A DNA stretch of 64,000 nucleotides from assembly GCF_017086405.1 (NCBI RefSeq), contig NZ_CP070973.1, positions 6,480,739-6,544,738 of the forward strand, given 5' to 3'. Shown here piece after piece: positions 35,412-45,119 of the stretch. The notes beneath the pieces were generated by a model. It was not told where the DNA came from. It ran no database searches and was given only the letters and a program-made list of their open reading frames with translations. Made by a program: the position numbers and the translations under genes. Origin of the DNA: Mycobacterium gordonae (GTDB lineage: Bacteria > Actinomycetota > Actinomycetes > Mycobacteriales > Mycobacteriaceae). Numbering within the stretch: position 1 is the stretch's first letter; each line of letters starts with the position of its first letter.

Positions 35412-35798
35412 GTGCACGTCTCCGAGGAAAGGCGCATCGCGGCGGCGCAGAGCTACATCGATGCGTTGGTCAGTCACGACGCCGAGGCGGTTCCGTTCGC
35501 GGCGGGCTGTACCCGCACCGAGTTCGGCCTGCGCAACGGCTTCTCCGGAAATCACTTGCGGCGCGGCCTCAATCGCGGATTGCAATACCGTGTCATCGCC
35601 GACGTGACGCCGCCGGACTACCGCATCGACGGCGACGAGGTGCACGCCCGCTTCGACATTGTTAGCAAGGCGGCCTTCGCCGGACGGCGAGTCGCGGCCC
35701 GCGTCGACGAGACCTTCGTGATTCCGGCCGAAAGTGCCACCGGCAAGGCCGAGATCCACCACATCAGAGCCAGCTTCCGGCCGTTCATTCAGCACTAG
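35412..35798 (+). CDS. Small NTF2/DUF8021-like hypothetical
   Basis: A 128-residue protein with an N-terminal helix (AAAQSYIDALVSHDAEAVPF), then CTRTEFGLRNGFSG and beta strands ending IHHIRASFRPF. The layout is that of an NTF2-like fold and resembles DUF8021 proteins. No catalytic assignment is possible. GTG 35412 starts 4 bases after the fadA5 stop. I do not remember a gene between fadA5 and ddn in H37Rv, so it may be an addition or a loss in that species. Its position suggests that it acts on, or binds, a FadA5-related steroid-CoA, which is inference. Confidence 0.75.
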   Translation: MHVSEERRIAAAQSYIDALVSHDAEAVPFAAGCTRTEFGLRNGFSGNHLRRGLNRGLQYRVIADVTPPDYRIDGDEVHARFDIVSKAAFAGRRVAARVDETFVIPAESATGKAEIHHIRASFRPFIQH

Positions 35799-35807
35799 GA
35801 TCAGTCC

Positions 35808-36266
35808 ATGCCGAAATCCCGTCCACGTTTTCAGGATTCACCCCTGACCGACCACTTCATCAAATTGATGTCACGACTTAACACGTGGCTGTATCGCCGT
35901 AACGGCGGCGAAGGTCTGGGCGGAACGTTTCAGAAGATCCCGGTGGCCCTGTTGACCACCACCGGCCGTAAGACCGGCGAACCCCGGGTCAGTCCGCTGT
36001 ACTTCCTGCGTGACGGCGACCGGGTGATCGTGGCGGCGTCGAAGGGCGGGGCGGCCAAAAACCCGATGTGGTACCTCAACCTCAAGGCCAATCCCCAGGT
36101 GCAGGTGCAGATCAAGAAGGAAGTGCTGGACCTGACCGCCCGCGATGCCACCGACGAGGAGCGCGCCAGGTATTGGCCGCAACTGGTGGATATGTACCCG
36201 AGTTACGAGGACTACCAGTCCTGGACCGATCGCACAATCCCGATCGTCATCTGCGCCCCAGCCTGA
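35808..36266 (+). CDS. ddn: Ddn, F420H2-dependent nitroreductase
   Basis: A 152-residue split-beta-barrel F420 enzyme very close to M. tuberculosis Ddn. The residues known to matter for F420 and nitroimidazole binding are all kept: Y65, S78, W88, Y130, Y133 and Y136. The cofactor signature TTTGRKTGEPR and the motif KNPMWYLNLKANP are intact. Ddn reduces quinones physiologically and activates pretomanid and delamanid. ATG 35808 follows AGGATC. It probably lies on the fadA5 transcript. Downstream, 86 bases separate it from the convergent PE_PGRS gene. Confidence 0.94.
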   Translation: MPKSRPRFQDSPLTDHFIKLMSRLNTWLYRRNGGEGLGGTFQKIPVALLTTTGRKTGEPRVSPLYFLRDGDRVIVAASKGGAAKNPMWYLNLKANPQVQVQIKKEVLDLTARDATDEERARYWPQLVDMYPSYEDYQSWTDRTIPIVICAPA

Positions 36267-36352
36267 TGCCCGAGGCCGAACGAAACCCCTCGAGTCCGCC
36301 CAAACCGTAAGCGCTGAAGCGCAGTTCGTTGCTACGGCACCGAACCGGCCGG

Positions 36353-38935
36353 CTACGTCAACCCGGCCAACCCGTCGACGCCGAGCACTGTCCCGCCCGT
36401 GCCGCCCGTGCCGCCGGCACCCGTGGTCGGACCGACGCCGGCGTTGCCGCCGTTGCCGCCGTTGCCGATCAACACGGCATTGCCGCCGTCACCGCCCTTG
36501 CCTCCGGTGGAGGTGCTGTCCCCGCCGGCGCCGCCGGCGCCACCGACACCCAACAACCCCCCACCGGTCCCGCCTTTGCCCCCGGCACCGGCGCTGACGC
36601 TCGCATACCCGCCGGCTCCGCCGATTCCGCCGCAGCCCAGCCAGCCGGCATCGCCGCCGTCACCCCCGGCGCCGCCGGTAGTGCCGCCATTACCGCCGCC
36701 ACCGCCACCGCCGGCGCTCGAAAAGAGCAGGCCGGCGTTTCCACCATGACCACCCGCCCCGCCGGAGCCACCCACGCTGAGTCCGCCGGTTCCACCAAGC
36801 CCGCCGCTGCCGAACAGCTGGCCGGCATTGCCCGCGTTGCCGCCGTGACCACCGACGCCGCCTGCGCCAACCCCGCCGGCCCCGCCGGCGCCGCCGGGCC
36901 CCGCGATCAGGCCCGCGTTGCCCCCGGCCCCGCCCGCGCCGCCGTTGGTGTGGCCGAAGGCGCCACCACCACCGTGACCGCCGCCGGCGCCGACCAACCC
37001 GGCAAGCAGCCCCCCGCCGCCGCCCGTCCCGCCGGCACCTCCGGAGCCCAGACTGAAGCCGCCACCGCCGCCGGCGCCGCCCGCTCCCAGCAGCCCGCCG
37101 TTACCGCCAAGCCCGCCCGCCCCGCCGATCGAGCCGGGCCCGAAACCCGTCGCGGGTCCACCTGCCCCGCCGACTCCGGCATTGCCCGACACCAAACCCC
37201 CGGCTCCGCCGGCACCACCGGCCCCGGCGGTACCCGACGAGGCGCTCGCGCCACCCCCGCCGGCGCCGCCGGATCCCAACAGCCCACCGGCGCCGCCCAC
37301 ACCTCCGGCTTGGCCGCTGCCCGCCGCCCCCGACCCGCCGGACCCACCGTCGCCGAGCAACCACCCGCCCGGCGCTCCATTGGCTCCCGTGCCCGGGGCC
37401 CCGTTCGCACCATTACCGATCAGTGGACGGCTGGTGACCGAGTTGATCGCGTCCAGCAGAGCCTGTCGCACCGGTGGCAGGGGCGCCGCCGGATCGGGAC
37501 CGTTAGTCCCGTTGGCTCCGAACACCAGGCCGGCAGTGCCGCCCGCGCCATTGGCGCCGAATGTTGGGCCCGTCCCCCCGTTGCCGCCGTTGCCGCCGTT
37601 GCCGAGCAGCACGGCGTTCCCGCCCAGCCCGCCGACACCGCCAGTCGTCGAGCCCTCGCCACCGGCCCCGCCGGCACCCCCGATGCCCAGCAGTTTGCCG
37701 GCGACGCCGCCGGCCCCGCCAGAACCACCATTCGTGCCGTACCCTCCGGCGCCGCCAATCCCGCCGCAGCCGAGCAAACCACCGTCGCCGCCGGCTCCGC
37801 CGGTCCCACCGGCCGCAGCAGGGCCACCACCGCTGAATCCGCCGGCCCCGCCCGAACCCCCGCTAGAAAACAGCAGACCGGAGTTTCCACCGCGCCCACC
37901 GGCCCCTCCGGTGCCGATACCGCTAAACCCGCCATCCCCACCGATACCGCCGCTGCCGAACAGCAGGCCGGCGTTGCCACCGTTCCCCCCCGCCGCGCCG
38001 GTGGGAGCCTTCATGCTGCCCCCGGCGGCGCCGCCGGCACCACCCGGTCCGGCGAGCAGGCCCCCGGCGCCGCCGTCACCTCCTGCCCCGCCGGCGATTT
38101 GGCCGAAGCCGCCGACTCCGCCGTCACCGCCGCCGGCGCCAACCAGCCCGGCGAGCAGCCCGCCGGTCCCGCCGGCCCCCCCGGCGCCGCCGGTGCCCGC
38201 AGCTACGTTTACCCCACCCGCGCCGCCTGCTCCGCCGCTGCCCAGCAAGCCACCGGCCCCGCCCATCCCGCCGGCGCCGGCCATTCCGCCCCCCCACGCG
38301 GCTCCGCCGGCGCCGCCGACACCAGCGTCGCCCGACAACCACCCGCCGGACCCACCGGCGCCGCCGCGCCCAGCGGGCTGTGCGGCAAACGATGTGCGCC
38401 CGCCGGCGCCGCCGGCACCACCTGAGCCCAACAGTCCGGCCGCACCGCCGGCGCCGCCGGAGCCGCCGGGTGTGGACGCCGTTGCGGGCGCTCCGGAGCC
38501 GCCGGCACCGCCGTCACCGAGCAGCCACCCACCCGGCGCCCCGTTGGCACCGGTGCCCGGCGCCCCATCCGCGCCGTTGCCGATCAGCGGGCGCCCGGTC
38601 AGCGCCTGCACCGGCGCGTTCACCCCGGCAAGCAACTGCTGCAGAGGAGAAGCGTTGGCCGTCTCAGCGGCGGCATAGACCCCCGCACCCGCCGTCAAGG
38701 CCGACAGGAACTGCTGCTGAAAGACCGCCGCCTGTGTGCTGAGCGCCTGATAACCCAGGGCGTGGTGGGAGAAGGCCGCCGCTATCGCCGCGGACACCTC
38801 GTCCTCGGCAGCCGCAAGAATCCCGGTGGTTCGAGCCGCGGCCGACACATCCGCGGCGTCGAGGGCCGACGAGATGCCGGCCAAATCTGTCGCTGCCGAG
38901 AAAATGTTCTCCGGCGCCACGATCACGAATGACAT
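36353..38935 (-). CDS. PE_PGRS protein with two linker-PGRS modules
   Basis: An 860-residue PE_PGRS protein. The PE domain covers about the first 93 residues (MSFVIVAPENIF, with PE at positions 8-9). A GRPLIGNGADGAPGTGANG linker and long GGAGG-type repeats follow. A second linker, SRPLIGNGANGAPGTGANG, occurs about 390 residues later and starts another PGRS block, so the repeat region is duplicated. ATG 38935 follows GGAGGTGTCAG; an extension to 39001 is less likely. PE_PGRS proteins are exported by ESX-5 and are surface-exposed. H37Rv has no PE_PGRS gene between ddn and Rv3548c as I recall. Very high GC makes assembly errors possible. Confidence 0.88.
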   Translation of the reverse strand: MSFVIVAPENIFSAATDLAGISSALDAADVSAAARTTGILAAAEDEVSAAIAAAFSHHALGYQALSTQAAVFQQQFLSALTAGAGVYAAAETANASPLQQLLAGVNAPVQALTGRPLIGNGADGAPGTGANGAPGGWLLGDGGAGGSGAPATASTPGGSGGAGGAAGLLGSGGAGGAGGRTSFAAQPAGRGGAGGSGGWLSGDAGVGGAGGAAWGGGMAGAGGMGGAGGLLGSGGAGGAGGVNVAAGTGGAGGAGGTGGLLAGLVGAGGGDGGVGGFGQIAGGAGGDGGAGGLLAGPGGAGGAAGGSMKAPTGAAGGNGGNAGLLFGSGGIGGDGGFSGIGTGGAGGRGGNSGLLFSSGGSGGAGGFSGGGPAAAGGTGGAGGDGGLLGCGGIGGAGGYGTNGGSGGAGGVAGKLLGIGGAGGAGGEGSTTGGVGGLGGNAVLLGNGGNGGNGGTGPTFGANGAGGTAGLVFGANGTNGPDPAAPLPPVRQALLDAINSVTSRPLIGNGANGAPGTGANGAPGGWLLGDGGSGGSGAAGSGQAGGVGGAGGLLGSGGAGGGGASASSGTAGAGGAGGAGGLVSGNAGVGGAGGPATGFGPGSIGGAGGLGGNGGLLGAGGAGGGGGFSLGSGGAGGTGGGGGLLAGLVGAGGGHGGGGAFGHTNGGAGGAGGNAGLIAGPGGAGGAGGVGAGGVGGHGGNAGNAGQLFGSGGLGGTGGLSVGGSGGAGGHGGNAGLLFSSAGGGGGGGNGGTTGGAGGDGGDAGWLGCGGIGGAGGYASVSAGAGGKGGTGGGLLGVGGAGGAGGDSTSTGGKGGDGGNAVLIGNGGNGGNAGVGPTTGAGGTGGTGGTVLGVDGLAGLT

Positions 38936-39109
38936 CTGACACCTCCGAGAGGTCGCGCCATACCAGCCCATGCCCTGATCATGGATCGGGTAGAAACGCA
39001 CAGTACTGCGGCGGGGAAACGCCCGTCTTGCAGTTCGCGAAGAATCCGTCCCCAGGTCCTGACGGCGACCGAGTTCACCCCAACGGTCGACCGCGTCGGA
39101 AGACGCGGC

Positions 39110-39775
39110 TCAGTACGTGAGTCCGGCCAAAAGTGGCAGCAACACGACCGGCATGGGCGCCGGTCGCTCGGTCGCTGGGATGAACCTGTATCGGGTGACC
39201 CGGCGCAAACCCAGATGCTGACTGTTGTTGTAGGCCGCCGAGTTGAGCGCCGTCTGGGGCGACACCAGCAGTTCGGAGAGCTGGGGACTTACCGACGGTC
39301 CCGGTTCACCGCCGACCAGTTCGCCAATCAACGCGCCCCGCGCATCATTCACCGGCCAAGGACCACCGCCCCGGCACTCAATGCGCGCAGTTATGCCGTC
39401 ATCGGCGCCGTACACCGTCAGGACGTCCTTGTGGTGGACACTTTTTGCAATGAGGCGCCCATCTGGATCGCTCACCGTCACCGGCGCCGGTTTCTCGTTG
39501 ATCGAGCTGATCCGAGCCAACACGGCACCGCATGCTCCCCGCAGTTCGACATGGATGTCGTTGCCGGCGTCCATGCCGGTCAGAACCACAACCTTCCACA
39601 ATCGCTGCGCAACAGCTCCGCCGCGGTGCACCCTGGCGGTTCGGGCAAGCAGGCTGCCGTCGAACCGCCGAAGTTCCCACCTGTGGCCCAGCGGGGTCGT
39701 ACCGGCGCAGAACTCCGCCGTGAAATAACCGTGCGTCGTCAGGTCGTTGAGCGATTCAGCTACCGGCTCGTCCAA
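39110..39775 (-). CDS. LURP-one/scramblase-like hypothetical
   Basis: A 221-residue protein of alternating short strands and turns (HRWELRRFDGSLLARTA, ISSINEKPAPVTVSDPDGRLIAK, GALIGELVGGEPG). The pattern resembles the LURP-one/phospholipid-scramblase barrel. It ends in a hydrophobic stretch PMPVVLLPLLAGL. The reading frame opens just after an in-frame stop and the first start available is TTG 39775, so the true N-terminus is uncertain. It lies between the PE_PGRS and SDR genes on the same strand, not tightly packed with either. A longer plus-strand frame over the same bases is less protein-like. Confidence 0.6.
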   Translation of the reverse strand: MDEPVAESLNDLTTHGYFTAEFCAGTTPLGHRWELRRFDGSLLARTARVHRGGAVAQRLWKVVVLTGMDAGNDIHVELRGACGAVLARISSINEKPAPVTVSDPDGRLIAKSVHHKDVLTVYGADDGITARIECRGGGPWPVNDARGALIGELVGGEPGPSVSPQLSELLVSPQTALNSAAYNNSQHLGLRRVTRYRFIPATERPAPMPVVLLPLLAGLTY

Positions 39776-39852
39776 TGGTGTTCAGGGACAATGGCTTTCC
39801 GAACGGTTCGCCGACTTCCCCGCTCCTTTCGGTGCCTATGTTACGACGCCGG

Positions 39853-40773
39853 CTATGAACCGGCCCCGTACACGGGAACCGGCGTCCGCGACTTGGCCAG
39901 CAGATCGGTGACCACCGGACCCAACTCGGCGGGATCCCAGCGCGCGCCCTTGTCGATCTGCGGTCCGTGCGCCCACCCCTCGGCGACGCGGATCAGCCCG
40001 GCCTCAACCTCGAATACCTTGCCGGTGACGTCGCGGGATTCGACACTGCCCAGCCACACCACCAGCGGCGAGACGTTCTCCGGCGCCATCGCGTCGAACC
40101 CGCCGTCCTCGGGCGCGGCCATGGTCTCGGCGAACACCGCCTCGGTCATCCGGGTGCGGGCAGCGGGCGCGATCGCATTGACGGTGATGCCGTAGCGGCC
40201 CAATTCGGCTGCACCGACGAGGGTCAGCGCGGCGATACCCGCCTTTGCCGCGGAGTAGTTGCCCTGTCCCACGCTGCCCTGCAGGCCGGCGCCGGAGCTC
40301 GTGTTGATGATGCGGGCGTTGAGGTCATCGGGCCCGACGGTGCCGGCCTTGATCTGCCGACGCCAATAGCCTGCCGCGTGCCGCAGCGTGGCGAAGTGTC
40401 CCTTGAGATGCACGCGAATGACGGCGTCCCACTCGCTTTCGCTGGTGTTGGCCAACATTCGGTCGCGGATGAAACCGGCGTTGTTGACCAGCACATCCAA
40501 CCCACCGAAGGTGTCGACGGCGGTGTCGATCAGGTTCTGCGCGCCCGTCCAGTCGGCGACGTCGTCGCCGTTGGTCACGGCTTCCCCTCCGGCCGCGATG
40601 ATTTCGTCGACGACCTGCTGTGCCGGGCTTTCGCCGGCCGAACCGTCCAGTCCGACGCCGATGTCGTTGACCACCACGCGCGCACCCTCCGCGGCGAACG
40701 CCAGGGCGTGCGCACGGCCGATGCCGCGGCCCGCGCCGGTCACGATGACAACCCGTCCGTCGAGCAAACCCAT
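39853..40773 (-). CDS. Rv3548c-like short-chain dehydrogenase
   Basis: A 306-residue SDR with the cofactor loop VTGAGRGIGRAHA, the LVNNAGF segment and the active-site NTSSGAGLQGSVGQGNYSAAKAG (Ser, Tyr, Lys). It resembles the SDR part of multifunctional hydroxyacyl-CoA dehydrogenases and probably oxidises a hydroxyacyl-CoA. It belongs to the known KstR2 regulon and follows the second SDR after 15 bases. ATG 40773 is preceded by AGGGAGAAGG. The exact step in C/D-ring degradation is not established. Confidence 0.9.
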   Translation of the reverse strand: MGLLDGRVVIVTGAGRGIGRAHALAFAAEGARVVVNDIGVGLDGSAGESPAQQVVDEIIAAGGEAVTNGDDVADWTGAQNLIDTAVDTFGGLDVLVNNAGFIRDRMLANTSESEWDAVIRVHLKGHFATLRHAAGYWRRQIKAGTVGPDDLNARIINTSSGAGLQGSVGQGNYSAAKAGIAALTLVGAAELGRYGITVNAIAPAARTRMTEAVFAETMAAPEDGGFDAMAPENVSPLVVWLGSVESRDVTGKVFEVEAGLIRVAEGWAHGPQIDKGARWDPAELGPVVTDLLAKSRTPVPVYGAGS

Positions 40774-40788
40774 ACTTACCTTCTCCCT

Positions 40789-41577
40789 CTACTTGATCGC
40801 GCTGGCGTTCGTCGTGGCCAGATAGTGCGGCGGCTCGCCGCCACCGTGCACCTCCAGCGTTGCCCCACTGATATACGACGCCACGTCACACGCTAAAAAT
40901 GCTGCGGCCCAACCGATGTCCTCCGGCTTGGCCAACCGGCCAAGTGGCACATTCTTCGAAATCGCGGCAATCGACTCGGCGTCACCGTAGAAAAGGTCGG
41001 CCTGCTCGGTTTCGACCATGCCGACCACGCACGCGTTGACCCGGACCTTCGGCCCCCATTCCACCGCCAGCGTCTCGGTCAAACTCTCCAGGCCGGCCTT
41101 GGCCGCCCCGTAGGCCGCGGTGCCCGGACTGGGCCGCCGGCCACTGAGACTGCAGATGTTGACGATCGAGCCGCCGCCGGGCTGGTTCTGCATTACGTCG
41201 TTGGCGAACTGCGAAACCACCAGGCCACCAATCAGATTGAGCTCGATGATCTTGCGGCTGAATCTCGGACTTGATCCCGCGGTCAACACGTACGGCGAAC
41301 CGCCGGCGTTGTTCACGACGACATCGAGCGTGCCGTGCCGTTCGACGATCGCGTCGATCAGGGCCTTGACAGCCTCGTCATCGCGCACGTCGCAACTGTG
41401 AAACTCATGCGGGAAACCCTCCACGGGCCGACGCGCGCAGGTGACGACTGTCGCCCCCTGCTCGGCGAAAACCGTACTGATGCCGGCGCCTACGCCTCGC
41501 ACGCCACCCGTCACCAACACCACGCGCCCGGCCAGACCTAGATTGATGCCGTCGGGTGCTGAGCGGGGTCGGGTCAC
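40789..41577 (-). CDS. Rv3549c-like short-chain dehydrogenase
   Basis: A 262-residue SDR with VTGGVRGVGAGIS near residue 22, VVVNNAGGSP, the active site NICSLSGRRPSPGTAAYGAAKAG, and a C-terminal SGATLEVHGGGEPP. The start is GTG 41577, 15 bases from the KstR2 box at 41593-41606, and it is the first gene of a two-gene SDR operon divergent from echA20. It is a known KstR2-regulon member; the substrate within ring C/D catabolism is not fixed. Confidence 0.9.
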   Translation of the reverse strand: MTRPRSAPDGINLGLAGRVVLVTGGVRGVGAGISTVFAEQGATVVTCARRPVEGFPHEFHSCDVRDDEAVKALIDAIVERHGTLDVVVNNAGGSPYVLTAGSSPRFSRKIIELNLIGGLVVSQFANDVMQNQPGGGSIVNICSLSGRRPSPGTAAYGAAKAGLESLTETLAVEWGPKVRVNACVVGMVETEQADLFYGDAESIAAISKNVPLGRLAKPEDIGWAAAFLACDVASYISGATLEVHGGGEPPHYLATTNASAIK

Positions 41578-41592
41578 TGTGCTAGCGTACCA

Positions 41593-41606
41593 AGCAAGTG
41601 CTTGCT
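41593..41606. promoter_or_regulatory. KstR2 operator, Rv3549c/echA20
   Basis: AGCAAGTGCTTGCT is an exact match to AnCAAGnnCTTGnT and is extended by A/T on each side into a 16-base palindrome. It lies in the divergent gap, 15 bases from the SDR start and 36 from the echA20 ATG. KstR2 is known to release this site on binding HIP-CoA. Confidence 0.9.
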
Positions 41607-41642
41607 TAGGTAACTGACCCAGCAGATCCAGCAGGAAGTGCC

Positions 41643-42397
41643 ATGACGATCACCTCCACCACCCCAGAACCGGGAATAGTCGCGGTCACCGTCGACTATC
41701 CACCCGTCAACGCCATTCCGTCGCAGGGATGGTTCGAACTCGGCGACGCGATCACGGCGGCCGGACGGGATCCGCAGACCCACGCGGTGATCCTGCGTGC
41801 CGAAGGCCGCGGCTTCAACGCCGGCGTCGACATCAAGGAAATGCAGCGAACCGAAGGGTTCACCGCGCTGATCGACGCCAACCGCGGCTGCTTCGCGGCG
41901 TTCCGTGCTGTCTACGAATGCGCAGTTCCAGTGATCGCCGCGGTGAACGGATTCTGCGTCGGCGGCGGCATCGGTCTGGTCGGCAACGCCGACGTCATCG
42001 TCGCCTCCGACGACGCGACATTCGGGCTGCCGGAGGTGGAGCGCGGCGCGCTCGGCGCGGCCACCCACCTGTCCCGCCTGGTCCCCCAGCACATGATGCG
42101 GCGGCTGTTCTTCACCGCCGCCACCGTGGACGCCGCAACCCTGCACCACTTCGGCTCGGTACACGAGGTGGTGCCGCGCGCGGAGCTGGACGAAGCGGCA
42201 CTGCGGGTGGCCCGCGACATCGCCGCCAAGGACACCCGCGTCATCCGTGCCGCCAAGGAAGCGCTGAACCTGATAGACGTACAACGCGTCAACTCGAGTT
42301 ACCGCATGGAGCAAGGGTTTACGTTCGAGCTCAACCTCGCCGGCGTTGCCGACGAGCACCGCGACGCGTTCGCCGGAACGGCGAAAGGCAAGAAGGA

Positions 42398-42401
<4 letters not shown>
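41643..42401 (+). CDS. echA20: EchA20, ring-cleaving steroid CoA hydrolase
   Basis: A 252-residue crotonase-fold protein with the oxyanion segments RAEGRGFNAGVDIKEM and AVNGFCVGGGIGLVG. EchA20 is known to open ring D hydrolytically from HIEC-CoA to give COCHEA-CoA, an unusual reaction for a crotonase. ATG 41643 follows AGGAAGTGCC. Its stop overlaps the ipdA ATG by four bases, beginning a run of four coupled genes (echA20, ipdA, ipdB, ipdC) under the KstR2 box. Confidence 0.94.
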
Positions 42402-43278
<877 letters not shown>

Positions 43279-43282
<4 letters not shown>

Positions 43283-44025
43283 CGGTCTCCCGGGCGGAGG
43301 TATGCGCGGTCGCCTGCGCCGAGTTGTTCAGGGACGCCGGCGAAATCATGATCAGCCCGATGACGAACATGGCATCGGTGGGCGCCCGGCTGGCACGGCT
43401 GACGTTCTCCCCCGACGTCCTGCTGACCGACGGCGAGGCACAACTGCTCGCCGATACACCGGCGCTGGGCAAGACCGGACCGGTCGAAGGCTGGATGCCG
43501 TTCGGGCGGGTCTTCGAGACCCTGTCTTGGGGCCGGCGCCATGTCGTGATGGGCGCCAATCAGGTTGACCGCTACGGCAATCAGAACATCTCGGCATTCG
43601 GCCCGCTGCAACAGCCGACCCGGCAGATGTTCGGGGTGCGCGGCTCGCCAGGCAACACCATCAACCACGCCACCAGCTACTGGGTAGGCAATCATTCCAA
43701 GCGGGTGTTCACCGAAACGGTCGACATCGTCTCCGGCATCGGTTACGACAAGGTCGACCCGGACAATCCCGCGTTCCGGTTCGTCAACGTCTTCCGGGTG
43801 GTGTCCAACCTCGGCGTCTTCGACTTCGGCGGACCGGACCACACGATGCGCGCGGTGTCCCTGCATCCCGGCGTCGCCCCCGACGACGTCCGGGAAGCCA
43901 CCTCGTTCGAAGTACACGGGCTCGCCGAGGCGGACGAAACCCGACCACCGACGGACGACGAGCTGCGGTTGATTCGCGAGGTCATCGACCCGAAAGCGTT
44001 GCGCGACAGAGAGATCCGGCAGTGA
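43279..44025 (+). CDS. ipdB: IpdB, COCHEA-CoA hydrolase beta subunit
   Basis: A 248-residue partner of IpdA with the beta-subunit CoA-transferase fold, including SPMTNMASVGARLARL, VMGANQVDRYGNQN and MRAVSLHPGVAPDDV. The two subunits make one active site at their interface. ATG 43279 overlaps the ipdA TGA and the stop overlaps the ipdC GTG, which fits equal subunit production. Loss of ipdAB in M. tuberculosis is known to be toxic on cholesterol because CoA becomes trapped. Confidence 0.95.
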
Positions 44026-45089
44026 AGCTCAGGACACCGCTGACCGAGCTGGTCGGCATCGAGCACCCGGTGGTGCAGACCGGGATGGGCTGGGTGGCCG
44101 GTGCGCGGCTGGTTTCGGCCACGGCCAACGCCGGCGGCCTGGGCATCCTGGCGTCGGCCACCATGACACTGGACGAATTAGCCACGGCCATCGGCAAAGT
44201 CAAATCTGCGACAGACAAGCCGTTCGGCGTCAACATCCGCGCCGACGCCGCCGACGCGGGTGATCGTGTCGAGCTGATGATCCGTGAGGGCGTCAAGGTG
44301 GCGTCGTTCGCTCTGGCACCCAAGCCGGAACTCATTTCCCGGCTCAAAGAGGCCGGGGCGGTGGTCGTGCCGTCGATCGGCGCGGCCAAGCATGCCCGCA
44401 AGGTCGCCGGTTGGGGTGCCGACGCGATGATCGTGCAGGGCGGCGAAGGTGGTGGGCACACCGGCCCAGTCGCCACCACCCTGCTGTTGCCGTCCGTGTT
44501 GGACGCGGTCAAGGGCACCGGCATCCCCGTGATCGCCGCCGGCGGATTCTTCGACGGACGCGGACTGGCCGCGGCTCTCTCGTATGGCGCGGCCGGCGTA
44601 GCGATGGGCACCCGCTTCCTGCTCACGTCGGACTCCACGGTTCCCGACGCGGTCAAGCGGCGGTATCTGGAGTCGGCTCTGGACGGCACGGTGGTCACCA
44701 CCCGGGTCGACGGCATGCCGCACCGCGTGCTGCGTACCGGCCTGGTGGAGAAGCTGGAAAGTGGCTCGCGGGCAAGGGGTTTCACTGCGGCGGTGCGCAA
44801 CGCCGCCAAGTTCAAGCAGATGTCGCAGATGAGCTGGCGGTCGATGATCCAAGACGGTTTGGCCATGCGGCACGGCAAGGAACTCACCTGGTCGCAGGTG
44901 GTGATGGCGGCCAATACCCCGATGCTGCTCAAGGCCGGACTGGTGGAGGGCAACACCGAGGCCGGCGTGCTGGCCTCCGGCCAGGTGGCCGGCATCCTGG
45001 ACGACCTGCCGTCGTGCGCCGAGTTGATCGAGTCGGTCGTGGCCGAGGCGATCGAACATCTGCAGGCCGCGTCGAAGCTAGTGGAGTAG
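44022..45089 (+). CDS. ipdC: IpdC, FMN-dependent steroid CoA reductase
   Basis: A 355-residue nitronate monooxygenase/2-nitropropane-dioxygenase-type TIM barrel, with HPVVQTGMGWVAGARL, the flavin-binding IVQGGEGGGHTG, and PVIAAGGFFDGRGLAAALSYGAAGVAMGTRF. IpdC is known to act with IpdF in removing the ring hydroxyl from 5-hydroxy-HIP-CoA-derived intermediates. GTG 44022 overlaps the ipdB stop (GTGA). It is the last of the four-gene run. The 30 bases before fdxB may permit read-through or a separate promoter. Confidence 0.93.
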   Translation: MKLRTPLTELVGIEHPVVQTGMGWVAGARLVSATANAGGLGILASATMTLDELATAIGKVKSATDKPFGVNIRADAADAGDRVELMIREGVKVASFALAPKPELISRLKEAGAVVVPSIGAAKHARKVAGWGADAMIVQGGEGGGHTGPVATTLLLPSVLDAVKGTGIPVIAAGGFFDGRGLAAALSYGAAGVAMGTRFLLTSDSTVPDAVKRRYLESALDGTVVTTRVDGMPHRVLRTGLVEKLESGSRARGFTAAVRNAAKFKQMSQMSWRSMIQDGLAMRHGKELTWSQVVMAANTPMLLKAGLVEGNTEAGVLASGQVAGILDDLPSCAELIESVVAEAIEHLQAASKLVE

Positions 45090-45119
45090 TTGACGCGTGT
45101 CGACTAAGCTCTTCCAGCT

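Noticed and set aside
36329..38678. Two very long plus-strand frames (698 and 498 codons) over the PE_PGRS gene
   Set aside because: They are Pro/Ala mirror images of GGAGG repeat DNA, with no start context. The minus strand carries the real PE domain.
38981..40195. 404-codon plus-strand frame across the LURP-one-like and SDR genes
   Set aside because: It runs antisense through the clear SDR at 39853 and has no domain signal.
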